NCBI RefSeq assembly: GCF_900141845.1
Contig: NZ_FQZB01000008.1
Span: forward strand, 62,001-126,000
Source of the DNA: Clostridium cavendishii DSM 21758
Lineage (GTDB): Bacteria > Bacillota > Clostridia > Clostridiales > Clostridiaceae
DNA length: 64,000 bases
Direction of reading: 5' to 3'
Shown: positions 7,508 to 16,488 of the stretch, piece after piece
How positions within the stretch are numbered: position 1 is the stretch's first letter
Layout: each line of letters opens with the position of its first letter
Translations under genes and position numbers: made by a program
Notes under the pieces: generated by a model
Told to the model about the DNA's origin: nothing
Database searches by the model: none
Seen by the model: the letters and a program-made list of their open reading frames with translations, nothing else

Positions 7508-8638
7508 ATGGATGATTTTTGTGAAAATGAATTATCTAAATATGTTACATTAACTCAATTAAATATTACTCACAAAAGTAAAGTTTATTTAGTAAAAAAT
7601 ACACTTGATAATAAAATATATATAAAAAAACATGTTGAAAATTACAATCTTAATGTATATAAAATGCTTAAATCTATTGAGAGTTACAATATACCTAGAA
7701 TATATGATTTATTTGAAATAGATAATGAATTAATTATTATTGAGGAATTTATAAATGGTTTGACATTAGAAGAGATCAAGGAAAAATCCTATCTTATAGA
7801 TGAAAAAAAGGTTGCGTTATACATGATTACATTATGTGGCGCTCTAGAAAAACTCCATAATTTGAATCCTCCAATAATTCATAGAGATATAAAACCATCT
7901 AACATTATTATAAATAATGATGGTATTCTTAAACTTATTGACTTTGATGTTTCAAAAATTTTCAAAGAATACTCAAAAAAGGATACCGCATTATTAGGCA
8001 CAAAAGGTTATATTTCGCCTGAATTATATTGCTTTAATAGAACTGACATTAGAAGTGACATATACTCTATTGGTATACTTATAAATGTTTTAACTATTGG
8101 AGCCTATCCTCAAGATATTGAAAATCCAGGTATCTTAAATCCTATAATAAAAAAATGTACAAACCTTTCTCCTGAAAATAGGTACCAAACTGTATCAGAG
8201 CTTAAAAAGGATTTAGAAAATATATTTGAAGAAGTTGATGAAAGTAAAAAATCTTTATCACTTGAAAAAAACAAAAAAGAAATGTTTAAAAAGCCTATAA
8301 TAAATTATGATTTAACCGAAGACAACAAAGCATTAGCCTCAACTAATGCAAGCCCTATTAAGTTGTCAGAAATTTACAAGATAATTCCAGGTTTTAGAAC
8401 AGAAACCCCTTGGAAAACTATCATAGCTATTTTATGGTATATGTTTGTTATTTCAGGCTTATTTATTAAGCCACTATTATCTATAATGTTTTTACTTTTT
8501 ACCTCATTGTATACTAATTTTTTAAACTTAAAAGAAAAATTGCCTTTAATCAAAAATGAAAATATTTCTGTAAAAATTTTTGGTTATTTCTTCTATAGTT
8601 TTATTATTTTCTTTGGGTTAGGAGCATTTTTAAAATAA
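7508..8638 (+). CDS. Membrane-bound Hanks-type Ser/Thr protein kinase
   Basis: A 376-residue eukaryotic-like kinase. The catalytic loop is HRDIKPSNIIIN (His125, Arg126, Asp127). The magnesium motif is DFD (145-147) instead of the usual DFG, and the activation/APE region is LLGTKGYISPELY. The glycine-rich loop is poor (THKSKVYLVKN) but a candidate ATP lysine is present in YIKKH. A charged linker leads to C-terminal membrane segments (about 305-330 and 352-375). There are no PASTA repeats, so this is not the cell-wall PrkC kinase. AAAGGAGA precedes the start. A PP2C phosphatase gene lies far away at 45355. Confidence 0.88.
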   Translation: MDDFCENELSKYVTLTQLNITHKSKVYLVKNTLDNKIYIKKHVENYNLNVYKMLKSIESYNIPRIYDLFEIDNELIIIEEFINGLTLEEIKEKSYLIDEKKVALYMITLCGALEKLHNLNPPIIHRDIKPSNIIINNDGILKLIDFDVSKIFKEYSKKDTALLGTKGYISPELYCFNRTDIRSDIYSIGILINVLTIGAYPQDIENPGILNPIIKKCTNLSPENRYQTVSELKKDLENIFEEVDESKKSLSLEKNKKEMFKKPIINYDLTEDNKALASTNASPIKLSEIYKIIPGFRTETPWKTIIAILWYMFVISGLFIKPLLSIMFLLFTSLYTNFLNLKEKLPLIKNENISVKIFGYFFYSFIIFFGLGAFLK

Positions 8639-8772
8639 AGTCATACTATACATCTAATAAGTAAGATGTTTTATAAATTATGTTATAATAAATTCAATAT
8701 AAAATTCATCCTAATAAACAATAATTAATATAAAAAAAGCTTGTTTTACATAATACGAAAGGATATATAAAA

Positions 8773-9177
8773 ATGTTAAAAGAATATTATATAAGTAAAG
8801 ATAAATCTAAATTACAAATTGAAAATATAAAGAATTTAATGAAACAAACATATTGGGCTACAGATCGTCCAGAAGAAACTATTGTTAAATCAATTGATAA
8901 TTCTATATGTTATGGAATATTTGATAGCTGTAACAATCAAGTTGGATTTGCAAGAGTTATTACAGATTATGCTACAACGTATTATATTTGTGATGTAATT
9001 ATTGACAAAGATCATAGGGGTAAAGCGCTAGGAAAATCACTTATAAAATTTATTACAGAAGATACAGACTTAAAAACTTTGTATGGGACTTTACTTACTA
9101 CGGATGCACATGGACTTTATGAGCAATATGGTTTTAAAAGAAATAGTGAAAATTTTATGCATAAACCAAGAAAATAA
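8773..9177 (+). CDS. GNAT-family N-acetyltransferase
   Basis: A 134-residue acetyl-CoA-dependent N-acyltransferase. The fold shows the expected strands: VGFARVITDYATTYYICDVIID, then the acetyl-CoA pyrophosphate loop in DHRGKALGKSLIKF (the R/Q-x-x-G-x-G/A motif), and a C-terminal GLYEQYGFKRN. Close family members are small-molecule or protein acetyltransferases of the YjaB/ElaA-like size class. The substrate cannot be read from the sequence. It is a single gene with its own GAAAGG ribosome site. Confidence 0.88.
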   Translation: MLKEYYISKDKSKLQIENIKNLMKQTYWATDRPEETIVKSIDNSICYGIFDSCNNQVGFARVITDYATTYYICDVIIDKDHRGKALGKSLIKFITEDTDLKTLYGTLLTTDAHGLYEQYGFKRNSENFMHKPRK

Positions 9178-9349
9178 AATTAATATTAAATTTAATTTGT
9201 AGAGAGTATATTACAATGTATATATTTAAATTATTACTTATAAGTACCATTCTACATCTCTGATTTAGTTAATGGAACTTACTCATACGAACGATAACGA
9301 GTAGGAGTTTCATTTATAAAAAATAAATAATTAGACTGGAGTGAATTTT

Positions 9350-9454
9350 ATGAATATCTGTATAATCGAAAAAGATATAAAAGAAATTGAGCTTATAAAG
9401 CCATTATGGGAAAAACTTAATGAACTTCATTATCAACATAAAATAATTTTTTAA
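9350..9454 (+). pseudogene. Truncated GNAT acetyltransferase remnant (34 codons)
   Basis: A frame with a good start context (GGAGTGAATTTT before ATG) encodes MNICIIEKDIKEIELIKPLW and EKLNELHYQHKIIF, then stops. This is the typical first 30 residues of a GNAT protein (R/K-x-x-x-x-D-x-x-x-I-x-x-L-W-x-x-L-x-x-H-Y). No remaining acetyl-CoA domain follows. The region directly after runs into the damaged sugar-binding protein gene, which suggests a deletion junction. Confidence 0.65.
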
Positions 9455-9524
9455 AAAACTTATATGTACTAATCCAAAACTTGAATATACTATATATATA
9501 ACTAATTATTTCATAGGTAATATC

Positions 9525-10556
9525 ATGTATATAACAAGACCAAATACTTTTGTTATTCCCGTTTTATATGTTGAAAAACAAACATTAGGAATAGAAACTT
9601 TTAATACTAGACAAGACATTTCAATCGGCGTATCTTTTCCTTCTACTACTATTCCAAGATGGCTTAGAGATAAAGAGGCTATGGAAAAAGAGGCTATTAG
9701 CAAAGGTATTAAACTTAAAATGCAAATTGGAGATGATACTCCTGAGTTACAGATCAAACAAATAAAAGATCTTATATCTCAAGGAATTAACGTATTAATT
9801 ATTATACCCGTTAATTCAGCTTCATTAGCTTCAGCAGTTGAATTAGCAAAAAAGGCAGGAATTAAAGTTATAGCTTATGCTAGAATTATCTTTAATAGTG
9901 ATTTAGACCTGTATATAGGTAATGATAATATACAAACTGGTGAACTTCAAGGAAGATTTCTTATTAAAAAAGTACCTAAAGGAAATTATATTATTATATC
10001 TGGTGATCCGAACGATTTTAATGCTAGAACTTTTAAAGAAGGTGCTATGAAATTCATACTTCCTTTAGTATATCTAAATAATATTAAGATAATTTCAGAG
10101 GAATCATTAATCAATTGGTCGCCTCAAAAAGCTTATAATATAGTAAAAAATATTTTACTAGCCAATAATAAAATTGATGCTATATTAGCCCCAAATGATG
10201 CTGCTGCTGGCGCGGCTATAAAAGCATTAGAAGAACAAGGCTTAGATGGTAAAGTTGTTGTTACAGGTCAAGGTGCAGATTTAGATGGTATTAGAAGAAT
10301 AATACAAGGGACTCAATCGATGACAGTTTTTAAAGATACTAGAGAATTAGCTAAAACAGCTATAGCTTCCGCAATCAAATTAATAAAAGGAGAGCCTATA
10401 GATATAAATTCAACAATTAATAATGAAAAAAAAAACGTTCCAGCAATTATAGAGCCTGTAACCCTTGTAACTAAAGAAAATATTGAAGACACTATTATAA
10501 AAAGTGGATATTGGAAAAAGGAAGATATTTACAGGAATATTCGTCAAAATAAATAA
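9525..10556 (+). pseudogene. Xylose/ribose-type periplasmic sugar-binding protein, N-terminus apparently lost
   Basis: From residue 32 on this is a type 1 periplasmic-binding fold of the XylF/RbsB group: ISIGVSFPSTTIPRWLRDKE, then ISQGINVLIIIPVNSASLA, LDLYIGNDNIQTGELQGRF and the hinge IDAILAPNDAAAGAAIKAL. It should be a lipoprotein or exported protein feeding a sugar ABC transporter, yet there is no signal peptide. The first 30 residues are unlike the family, no ribosome site precedes the ATG, and the frame stays open upstream to a stop at 9444. No ATPase or permease genes adjoin. It most likely lost its 5' end in the rearrangement that truncated the neighbouring GNAT gene. Confidence 0.7.
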
Positions 10557-10611
10557 TCAAATATTTATTTCATATTATTAAAATAAATATTAATGTTTAA
10601 AACCTTAAAGG

Positions 10612-10649
10612 TAGGATTATCAATGTTTTTAGATTGATAATCCTATTTT
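10612..10649 (+). terminator. Terminator after the sugar-binding protein gene
   Basis: Perfect arms TAGGATTATCAAT and ATTGATAATCCTA with an 8-base loop, followed by TTTTC. Confidence 0.8.
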
Positions 10650-10913
10650 CATAAAACTCTATAATACCGAAATTAAATATATATTTAATTCTCGTCTTTG
10701 TAATAATTTCTCATTAGATTTCTAACGCTTATCTTGTGTGAATAATATTATAAATTGTTAATATTAAACAAACTTATTTTAATACTATATTCTGCAATGT
10801 AATCCCGTATTAGATTAATATTATTGCTTTGTTAATATAGCTGAAATATGCTAATTAGCTCATCTTTATAGTGTAATTCATCCGTAAAATAACATAACAT
10901 AACATAACAAAAG

Positions 10914-10949
10914 GATACTATTTCATGTAGAACTACGTCAAATAGTATC
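10914..10949. terminator. Hairpin upstream of the radical SAM operon
   Basis: Outer arms GATACTATTT and AAATAGTATC with an inner GTAG/CTAC stem. The T-run is weak, so terminator versus leader structure is undecided. Confidence 0.5.
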
Positions 10950-11026
10950 TTATAAATTTATCTATATTTACAAAAAAATAGAAAAGTGTTAAAATTTAGA
11001 CAATATTGTTAAGGAGTGATAACTAT

Positions 11027-12115
11027 ATGAATACATTAAATTTTAATCACAAACTATTATCTTTAGAGTATAAAGACTGGATAAAAAATTATGTCAACGG
11101 TCAAAAAGGTTTTCCACAAATTATAGAATTAGATCCCACATCTAAATGTATGTTTAAGTGTCCAGAATGTATAAATTCAAATCTAATTAATAAAAAAGAT
11201 TCTTTTACAAATGATGAATTACTTGAATTAATAGAAGAATTATCTCAATGTGGTGTAAAGGGAATAATATTTATAGGTGGGGGAGAACCACTTATGCATT
11301 TAGGGTTTGGAAAAGCTATTGAGAAATGTAATGAGAAAAAAATCAATGTTGGTATTACAACTAATGGATTATTAATAGATAGATATATAAATCAAATAGC
11401 TGAATATGCAAAGTGGACAAGGGTATCAATAGATGCTGCAAATGAGAAAACATTTAAAAGAGTAAGACCTAATGATGTCAAGGACTCTTTGGAAAGAATT
11501 TTTGACAATATGAGAGAGCTATCAAAAATAAAAAAAGGTATTTTAGGATATAGTTTTTTAATTATAGAAGATGAAGGGTTTTCAAATGTAAATGAAGTTT
11601 TTGAAGCAGCTAAAATTGCAAAAAATTTAGGTTGTGACTATTTTGAAATTAAACCTATGGTAGATAGTAAACATTTTCTGGTTAAATATTCAGATAATTT
11701 ACTTGATAAATTATATGTAGAGATAGATAAAGCACTCCAATTACAAAATGAAAATTTTAAAATAATATACCCAAAGTCATTACTTCAATACAAAAATTTG
11801 ATATTAGAACAGCCTAAAGAATACAAAAGTTGTCCCGCATCAGATTTAAGAACAGTAATTACACCGTATGGAACATTTCCATGCCCATATAAAAGAGGGT
11901 ATGAACAATTTAATTTAGGTAATGTAAAAGATGGGTTCAAAAATATTTGGTTTAGTAAAGATAAAGAGGACGCTATATCAAAATTAGACCCAAGCACTCA
12001 TTGCAAATTTTTCTGTATTAGAGATGATTTAAATATATTAATTAATTCATTGATAGAAGATTCAGATAAACTAGATGAGATTCAATATAATGATGAAAAA
12101 GATGTATTTGTTTAG
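11027..12115 (+). CDS. Radical SAM enzyme with SPASM-like C-terminus
   Basis: A 362-residue radical S-adenosylmethionine protein. The [4Fe-4S] motif is CMFKCPEC (CxxxCxxC) within IELDPTSKCMFKCPECINSN, followed by the SAM-binding GGGEP and the strand ITTNGLL. The last third has the auxiliary-cluster-type cysteines seen in SPASM/twitch proteins (SCPASD, PCPYKRG, HCKFFC). An AAGGAG site supports ATG 11027 rather than an upstream TTG. It opens a three-gene operon with a GHMP kinase and a GT2-cupin protein. Relatives modify peptides, sugars or cofactors. No precursor peptide is obvious nearby, so a sugar or small-molecule substrate is more likely here. Confidence 0.88.
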   Translation: MNTLNFNHKLLSLEYKDWIKNYVNGQKGFPQIIELDPTSKCMFKCPECINSNLINKKDSFTNDELLELIEELSQCGVKGIIFIGGGEPLMHLGFGKAIEKCNEKKINVGITTNGLLIDRYINQIAEYAKWTRVSIDAANEKTFKRVRPNDVKDSLERIFDNMRELSKIKKGILGYSFLIIEDEGFSNVNEVFEAAKIAKNLGCDYFEIKPMVDSKHFLVKYSDNLLDKLYVEIDKALQLQNENFKIIYPKSLLQYKNLILEQPKEYKSCPASDLRTVITPYGTFPCPYKRGYEQFNLGNVKDGFKNIWFSKDKEDAISKLDPSTHCKFFCIRDDLNILINSLIEDSDKLDEIQYNDEKDVFV

Positions 12116-12127
12116 GAGAATTTTATT

Positions 12128-13108
12128 ATGAGTAAAGCGCATGCAAGAATTTGTTTGGCTGGTGAGGACTTAGATTGGGCAGGTGGAAAGTCAGTGTTAT
12201 GTGGAATCGAATTGGAAACTACAGTGAAAATATATAATATGGATTTTCCAGGGATTTTTATAAAATCAGATTGTAGTCTAGAACAAAAAAAATTATCGAA
12301 GAAAGAATTCAATGAATATAAATACGAGGGAAATTATTATGATTATGTAGTTGCTGGATTAAAGACTTTTGATAAGAAGTATAAGCATATAAATTCAATA
12401 AATATAAGTATAACATCTAATATCCCAATGCAATCTGGATTGAGCAGTAGTGCGGCTGTATTAGTAGCATTATTTAAGGAATTAAATTGTTATTATAAAA
12501 CTAATTTAAATACAAAAGAATTATGTGATTTATGCAAATTTGTTGAGGTTAAAGAGCTTGGGTGTAATGTAGGAAGTATGGATTTTTATGCATGTGAATC
12601 TAATGGAATAATAGTTTATGATGGAAATAGAGATGAGATATCGTTAGTAAATTATAATTTTGATAATGATACTTATATAGTTCTTATAGATTCTGGAATT
12701 AAGAGTAGTACTAAAGAAATAAATAGTGAAAAGTTAAAGAGATTTAATGAGAAGGAAGAATATTTTGATAAATATATTGAATATTGCAATGCTTTAATAA
12801 GAACGCTAATTTTAGAGCTTAATAAGAAAAAAAATGAAGAACTTATAGGTGAAAGAATAACCCAAGCACATAATTTGATGGATAAATATTTGAAAAATTC
12901 AACAGAATTAATAAATGAAATTGTAAAGTTGTGTTTAAAAAACGAGGCAATTGGAGCAAAATTAACAGGATGTGGATTAGGTGGATTTGTATTTTGCTTA
13001 ATAAAAAAGATAAATTTGGATAAATTGATACAAGCATTGCAAGTAAGAGGACTTAGATATTTGATTACCAAACCAATATACGGAAAGGATGAGCAAAATG
13101 AATTATAA
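12128..13108 (+). CDS. GHMP-family sugar kinase
   Basis: A 326-residue ATP-dependent kinase. The GHMP motifs are clear: an N-terminal ARICLAGEDLDWAGG resembling the galactokinase substrate loop, the ATP phosphate loop PMQSGLSSSAAV near residue 100, and the C-terminal GAKLTGCGLGG. The galactokinase-like start favours an anomeric sugar or a sugar-like substrate over mevalonate or homoserine. It starts 12 bases after the radical SAM gene and its end overlaps the next gene, so the three are translated from one transcript. The precise substrate is unknown. Confidence 0.88.
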   Translation: MSKAHARICLAGEDLDWAGGKSVLCGIELETTVKIYNMDFPGIFIKSDCSLEQKKLSKKEFNEYKYEGNYYDYVVAGLKTFDKKYKHINSINISITSNIPMQSGLSSSAAVLVALFKELNCYYKTNLNTKELCDLCKFVEVKELGCNVGSMDFYACESNGIIVYDGNRDEISLVNYNFDNDTYIVLIDSGIKSSTKEINSEKLKRFNEKEEYFDKYIEYCNALIRTLILELNKKKNEELIGERITQAHNLMDKYLKNSTELINEIVKLCLKNEAIGAKLTGCGLGGFVFCLIKKINLDKLIQALQVRGLRYLITKPIYGKDEQNEL

Positions 13109-14399
13109 ATATAATGCAAGTATAGTAATACCTACCTACAATCGAGCTGACTTATTAAAATTAACGCTAGATTCTATAGTATGTCAAAATGTAAAGTATG
13201 AAGAATATGAGGTTATAATTATAGATGATGGCTCAACCGATAATACAGTAGAAATATTAAATGATTATTATAACAAAATAAATCTTAAATATATATTTCA
13301 AGAGAATAAAGGATATAGGGCTGCAACTGCAAGGAATAAAGGAATTACTATGTCAGAAGGAGAAATAATAATATTTGTTGATTGTGGAATACTGTTAGCT
13401 AAAAATGCTATAAGTAGGGCAATAACAAATCATAAAGTAAATGAAAACTGTGCAATACTAGGATATGTATATGGATTTGATGAGTTTAATGAAAATAAGA
13501 ATTATATTGAGTCATTAAATATAGACCCTTTTGATACAGATAAATATATAGAAATACTTAATAAAAATAAAATATTTGATTTACGGGAAGAAATGTATAG
13601 GGAATTTGGAGAAGATTTAAACAAATGGCCAGCACCATGGGTTATATATTGGGTTGGGTTCTCATCTATAAAAAAGCAAACATTACTAAATGTAGGTATG
13701 TTTGATGAATCTTTTAATACATGGGGATATGAAGATATAGACTTAGGCATATCGTTATTTAAAAGTAATGTTAAAATAATATTAGATAAAGGTTTTAAAA
13801 GCATACATTATCCACATGAAAAATTTAAATCCTCGATGAATGATGAGGATTTAAAGAAATATGTTCTTACAAATAAGAAAAAAGTTTTTGATAAGCATAA
13901 ATTAGAGGAAATTAAAATTTGGATGACTGATGGACGTAAAGTTGTAAATAGAATATTATTAGATAGTTTGAAAACAAATAATGTAGAGAGTATGGATTCT
14001 AAAGAAGTTGAGATTATGAAAGTTGAAGAGTCGATAAAAATGATGAAATGTAGTGGAACTAAGGTGAATTATTTTATTTTTAAAGAATTTGAAATTCATT
14101 TAAACTCCATTCCTGCTAAATCAGTTCAAGATTGGCATAAACATTCAAGGATAGAAGAATGTATTGTTGTAACTAATGGTGAAATTAATATTAACTGGAT
14201 TGATAAAGGGAAAATTATAAAAGAAACCGTAAAAGAAAAATCGGTGATAAGAGTTAAAAACTCTATACATCTAATAGAAAATTCTACCAATAAAATTGCT
14301 GAGTTTATAGTGTTTAGGATGGTTTCAAAAGATGAAGATAATAGAGAAATTATTAAAAATGATAAAATTTCATTTGAAGATTTAATAGAAAAATTTTAA
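13098..14399 (+). CDS. GT2 glycosyltransferase fused to a C-terminal cupin domain
   Basis: A 433-residue two-domain protein. The N-terminal 270 residues are a GT-A glycosyltransferase: SIVIPTYNRADLLKLTLDSI, the nucleotide-binding IIDDGSTDNT, GYRAATARNKG and a GYEDIDLG acceptor motif. From about residue 310 there is a separate cupin barrel with the metal-binding pattern DWHKHSRIEECIVVTNGE. Cupin fusion to a GT2 is unusual and may hold an isomerase or sugar-binding function. ATG 13098 fits the GGAAAGG site; it overlaps the end of the kinase gene. The operon probably builds or activates an unusual sugar and transfers it. A weak dyad at 14432-14453 follows. Confidence 0.85.
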   Translation: MNYKYNASIVIPTYNRADLLKLTLDSIVCQNVKYEEYEVIIIDDGSTDNTVEILNDYYNKINLKYIFQENKGYRAATARNKGITMSEGEIIIFVDCGILLAKNAISRAITNHKVNENCAILGYVYGFDEFNENKNYIESLNIDPFDTDKYIEILNKNKIFDLREEMYREFGEDLNKWPAPWVIYWVGFSSIKKQTLLNVGMFDESFNTWGYEDIDLGISLFKSNVKIILDKGFKSIHYPHEKFKSSMNDEDLKKYVLTNKKKVFDKHKLEEIKIWMTDGRKVVNRILLDSLKTNNVESMDSKEVEIMKVEESIKMMKCSGTKVNYFIFKEFEIHLNSIPAKSVQDWHKHSRIEECIVVTNGEININWIDKGKIIKETVKEKSVIRVKNSIHLIENSTNKIAEFIVFRMVSKDEDNREIIKNDKISFEDLIEKF

Positions 14400-14473
14400 G
14401 AAGAAAAATAAATTTAGACAGCATAGATTTAGTATCTATTATATTATAGATACCGTTGTTATAGGAGGTTAGT

Positions 14474-15391
14474 ATGAAGAAAATTAATATAGGCAATAAA
14501 AAACTAGAAGCTTCAGAAATATCTTTAGGTTGTATGAGAATGGCAGCTTTATCGGCTAATGAGGCTAATTACTTAATAAATGTAGCTTTAGAGGAGGGAA
14601 TTAATTTCTTTGATCATGCAGATATATATGGAGCAGGAACATCAGAGAAAATTTTCTCAGAAGCTATAAACATGAATCCAACTATCAGAGAAAAAATATT
14701 ACTACAAAGTAAATGTGGTATAAGACCAGGATTTTTTGATTTTTCAAAGGAACATATTATAGATTCTGTTGATAAAATATTACTTAGGTTAAATACAGAT
14801 TATTTAGATACTTTATTACTTCATAGACCAGATACTTTAATGGAACCAGAAGAAGTAGCAGAAGCCTTTACAAAATTACATTCACAAGGAAAAGTAAAAT
14901 ATTTCGGGGTAAGCAATCAAAATCCAATGCAAATAGAACTTCTAAATAAATATTTAAATAATAAAATTATTATAAATCAATTACAACTAAGTTTAACTAA
15001 CACAGGCATGATTGATTCAGGTTTAAATGTAAATATGCAAATAGCTCCATCCATAGATAGAGATGGTAGCATATTAGAATATTGTAGATTAAATGATATT
15101 ACTATACAAGCTTGGTCACCTTTCCAATATGGTTTCTTTGAGGGAGTATTTTTAAATAATGATAAGTTCCCAGTGCTTAATAAGAAAATAGATGAGATTG
15201 CAAAAAAGAAATGTGTAACCAATTCAGCTATAGCTATAGCTTGGATATTAAGACATCCAGCTAAAATTCAACCAATAGTAGGAACTACCAATGTAAATAG
15301 GCTTAAGGATATATGCAAAGCTTCTAATGTTCAATTAACAAGACAAGAATGGTACGATTTATATATATCTGCTGGTAATAAATTACCCTAG
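14474..15391 (+). CDS. Aldo/keto reductase (YdhF-like)
   Basis: A 305-residue NADPH-dependent oxidoreductase with the (beta/alpha)8 AKR fold. Catalytic residues are recognisable: Asp and Tyr in FFDHADIYGAG, the Lys in LLQSKCGI and the His in LDTLLLHRPD. The cofactor end is present in AIAIAWILRHPAKIQPIVGT. The overall sequence fits the YdhF group, whose physiological substrates are poorly defined. It has its own GGAGG site and ends before a strong terminator at 15492, so it is monocistronic. Confidence 0.92.
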   Translation: MKKINIGNKKLEASEISLGCMRMAALSANEANYLINVALEEGINFFDHADIYGAGTSEKIFSEAINMNPTIREKILLQSKCGIRPGFFDFSKEHIIDSVDKILLRLNTDYLDTLLLHRPDTLMEPEEVAEAFTKLHSQGKVKYFGVSNQNPMQIELLNKYLNNKIIINQLQLSLTNTGMIDSGLNVNMQIAPSIDRDGSILEYCRLNDITIQAWSPFQYGFFEGVFLNNDKFPVLNKKIDEIAKKKCVTNSAIAIAWILRHPAKIQPIVGTTNVNRLKDICKASNVQLTRQEWYDLYISAGNKLP

Positions 15392-15491
15392 AAATTAAAT
15401 ATTAATATATAATTAACTGTCTAAGAAATTTTATTGAATGATAAAAGAGAAGGAGTTTTCTTATATATTGTAAAATAACAAACATTTATAG

Positions 15492-15527
15492 CTAGTAAAA
15501 TTATTATATTTTACTAGTTATTTTTTT
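15492..15527 (+). terminator. Terminator after the aldo/keto reductase
   Basis: Perfect arms CTAGTAAAA and TTTTACTAG followed by TTATTTTTTT. Confidence 0.8.
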
Positions 15528-15534
15528 AAAGTTA

Positions 15535-15563
15535 TTGACTTATCAGTCAAAAGAGAATAGAAT
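15535..15563 (+). promoter_or_regulatory. Sigma-A promoter with overlapping TetR operator 1
   Basis: The -35 box TTGACT (15535-15540), a 17-base spacer and the -10 box TAGAAT (15558-15563) form a good vegetative promoter for the ABC exporter operon. The -35 box is also the left half of TTGACT-TATC-AGTCAA (15535-15550), a dyad with the same half-sites as operator 2. Confidence 0.75.
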
Positions 15564-15590
15564 GTAATTGACTGATGAGTCAATTACATT
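15561..15590 (+). promoter_or_regulatory. TetR operator 2 (perfect 13-bp dyad)
   Basis: AATGTAATTGACT and AGTCAATTACATT flank the spacer GATG. It overlaps the end of the -10 box and the transcription start and shares the TTGACT-N4-AGTCAA core with operator 1. It is very probably the binding site of the TetR protein encoded as third gene of the operon. Confidence 0.75.
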
Positions 15591-15605
15591 TCGGAGGTGA
15601 TTTTT

Positions 15606-16487
15606 ATGAATGCTATTGAGACTAAAGGACTAACTAAAAGTTATGGTAAAAGCAGAGGTATTAACAATTTAGATTTGATAGTTAAACAAGGTGAATTCTT
15701 CGGCTTTATAGGGCCTAACGGAGCTGGAAAGTCTACTACTATTAGAACATTATTAAATCTTATCTTTAAAACCTCTGGTGAAACTAAGATTTTCGGCTTA
15801 GATTGTGAGAAAGATAGTAAAAAGATTAAGGAACTTATAGGCTTTGTACCAAGTGAGGTAAATTATTATAAGCATATGAGGGTTTCAGAACTCCTTAATT
15901 ATGCAATCAGCTTTAAAAAAACACCCGACAAAGATAGGCTAGATTATTTATGTAAGCTTCTTGATGTTGACAAAGATAAAAAAATTTCTGACCTATCTTT
16001 AGGTAACAAAAAGAAAATAGCTATAATTCAAGCTATTATAAATAAGCCTAAACTTTTAATCTTAGATGAGCCAACTAACGGTTTAGATCCACTAATCCAA
16101 AAAAGATTATTTAAGTTATTAAAGGAAGAAAATGAAAACGGAATGACAATATTCTTTTCTTCTCATAACTTAGTTGAAGTTCAAAAGTTTTGTGATAAGG
16201 TTGCTATCATAAAAGAAGGAAAACTTATAGGTATAAAGACTATAGGAGATTTACTAGGTAAAGATACAGTAAAAGTTATAATTGAAAGTGATGACTCTTT
16301 AGATGAAATAATTACTTCTAAAGAAGTCTCTAATCCTAAGCAAGAAGATAATACTACTAGTTTCTTATATAACGGTAATATAAATTCTCTTATAAACAAA
16401 CTTAATACTATTAATTTGAATTCTTTAAAAATAGAAAATCCATCTTTAGAAGAAAGCTTTATGAGCTATTATGAGGAGGATTGTTAA
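15606..16487 (+). CDS. ABC transporter ATP-binding protein
   Basis: A 293-residue ATPase driving the adjacent membrane protein. It has Walker A GPNGAGKST, signature LSLGNKKK, Walker B LLILDEPTNGLDP and the switch histidine in FFSSHNL. The 80-residue C-terminal extension is typical of ABC-2 exporters of the CcmA/YhaQ type. ATG 15606 is set by GGAGGTG; the in-frame GTG at 15597 lies inside that site. First gene of a three-gene operon with a permease and a TetR repressor, a layout typical of inducible drug or lipid exporters. Confidence 0.93.
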   Translation: MNAIETKGLTKSYGKSRGINNLDLIVKQGEFFGFIGPNGAGKSTTIRTLLNLIFKTSGETKIFGLDCEKDSKKIKELIGFVPSEVNYYKHMRVSELLNYAISFKKTPDKDRLDYLCKLLDVDKDKKISDLSLGNKKKIAIIQAIINKPKLLILDEPTNGLDPLIQKRLFKLLKEENENGMTIFFSSHNLVEVQKFCDKVAIIKEGKLIGIKTIGDLLGKDTVKVIIESDDSLDEIITSKEVSNPKQEDNTTSFLYNGNINSLINKLNTINLNSLKIENPSLEESFMSYYEEDC

Positions 16488-16488
16488 A

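Larger units (their letters stand above)
10557..11026. other. Intergenic region with two hairpins and a short tandem repeat
   Basis: About 470 bases with no supported gene. It holds a terminator at 10612-10649, a short AACAT tandem tract at about 10890-10909 and a second hairpin at 10914-10949. The promoter of the radical SAM operon should lie in the last 80 bases. Confidence 0.6.

Noticed and set aside
10593..10637. Short ORF (14 codons) before the radical SAM gene as a possible RiPP precursor
   Set aside because: It runs through the perfect terminator stem at 10612-10645, has no good ribosome site and lacks a leader/core pattern.
10890..10909. AACAT tandem tract as a CRISPR-like or functional repeat
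   Set aside because: Only about four copies of a five-base unit without spacers; it is a simple sequence tract.
12673..13119. Long minus-strand frames over the GHMP kinase gene
   Set aside because: They are antisense to a gene with clear GHMP motifs, have hydrophobic low-information translations and lack ribosome sites.
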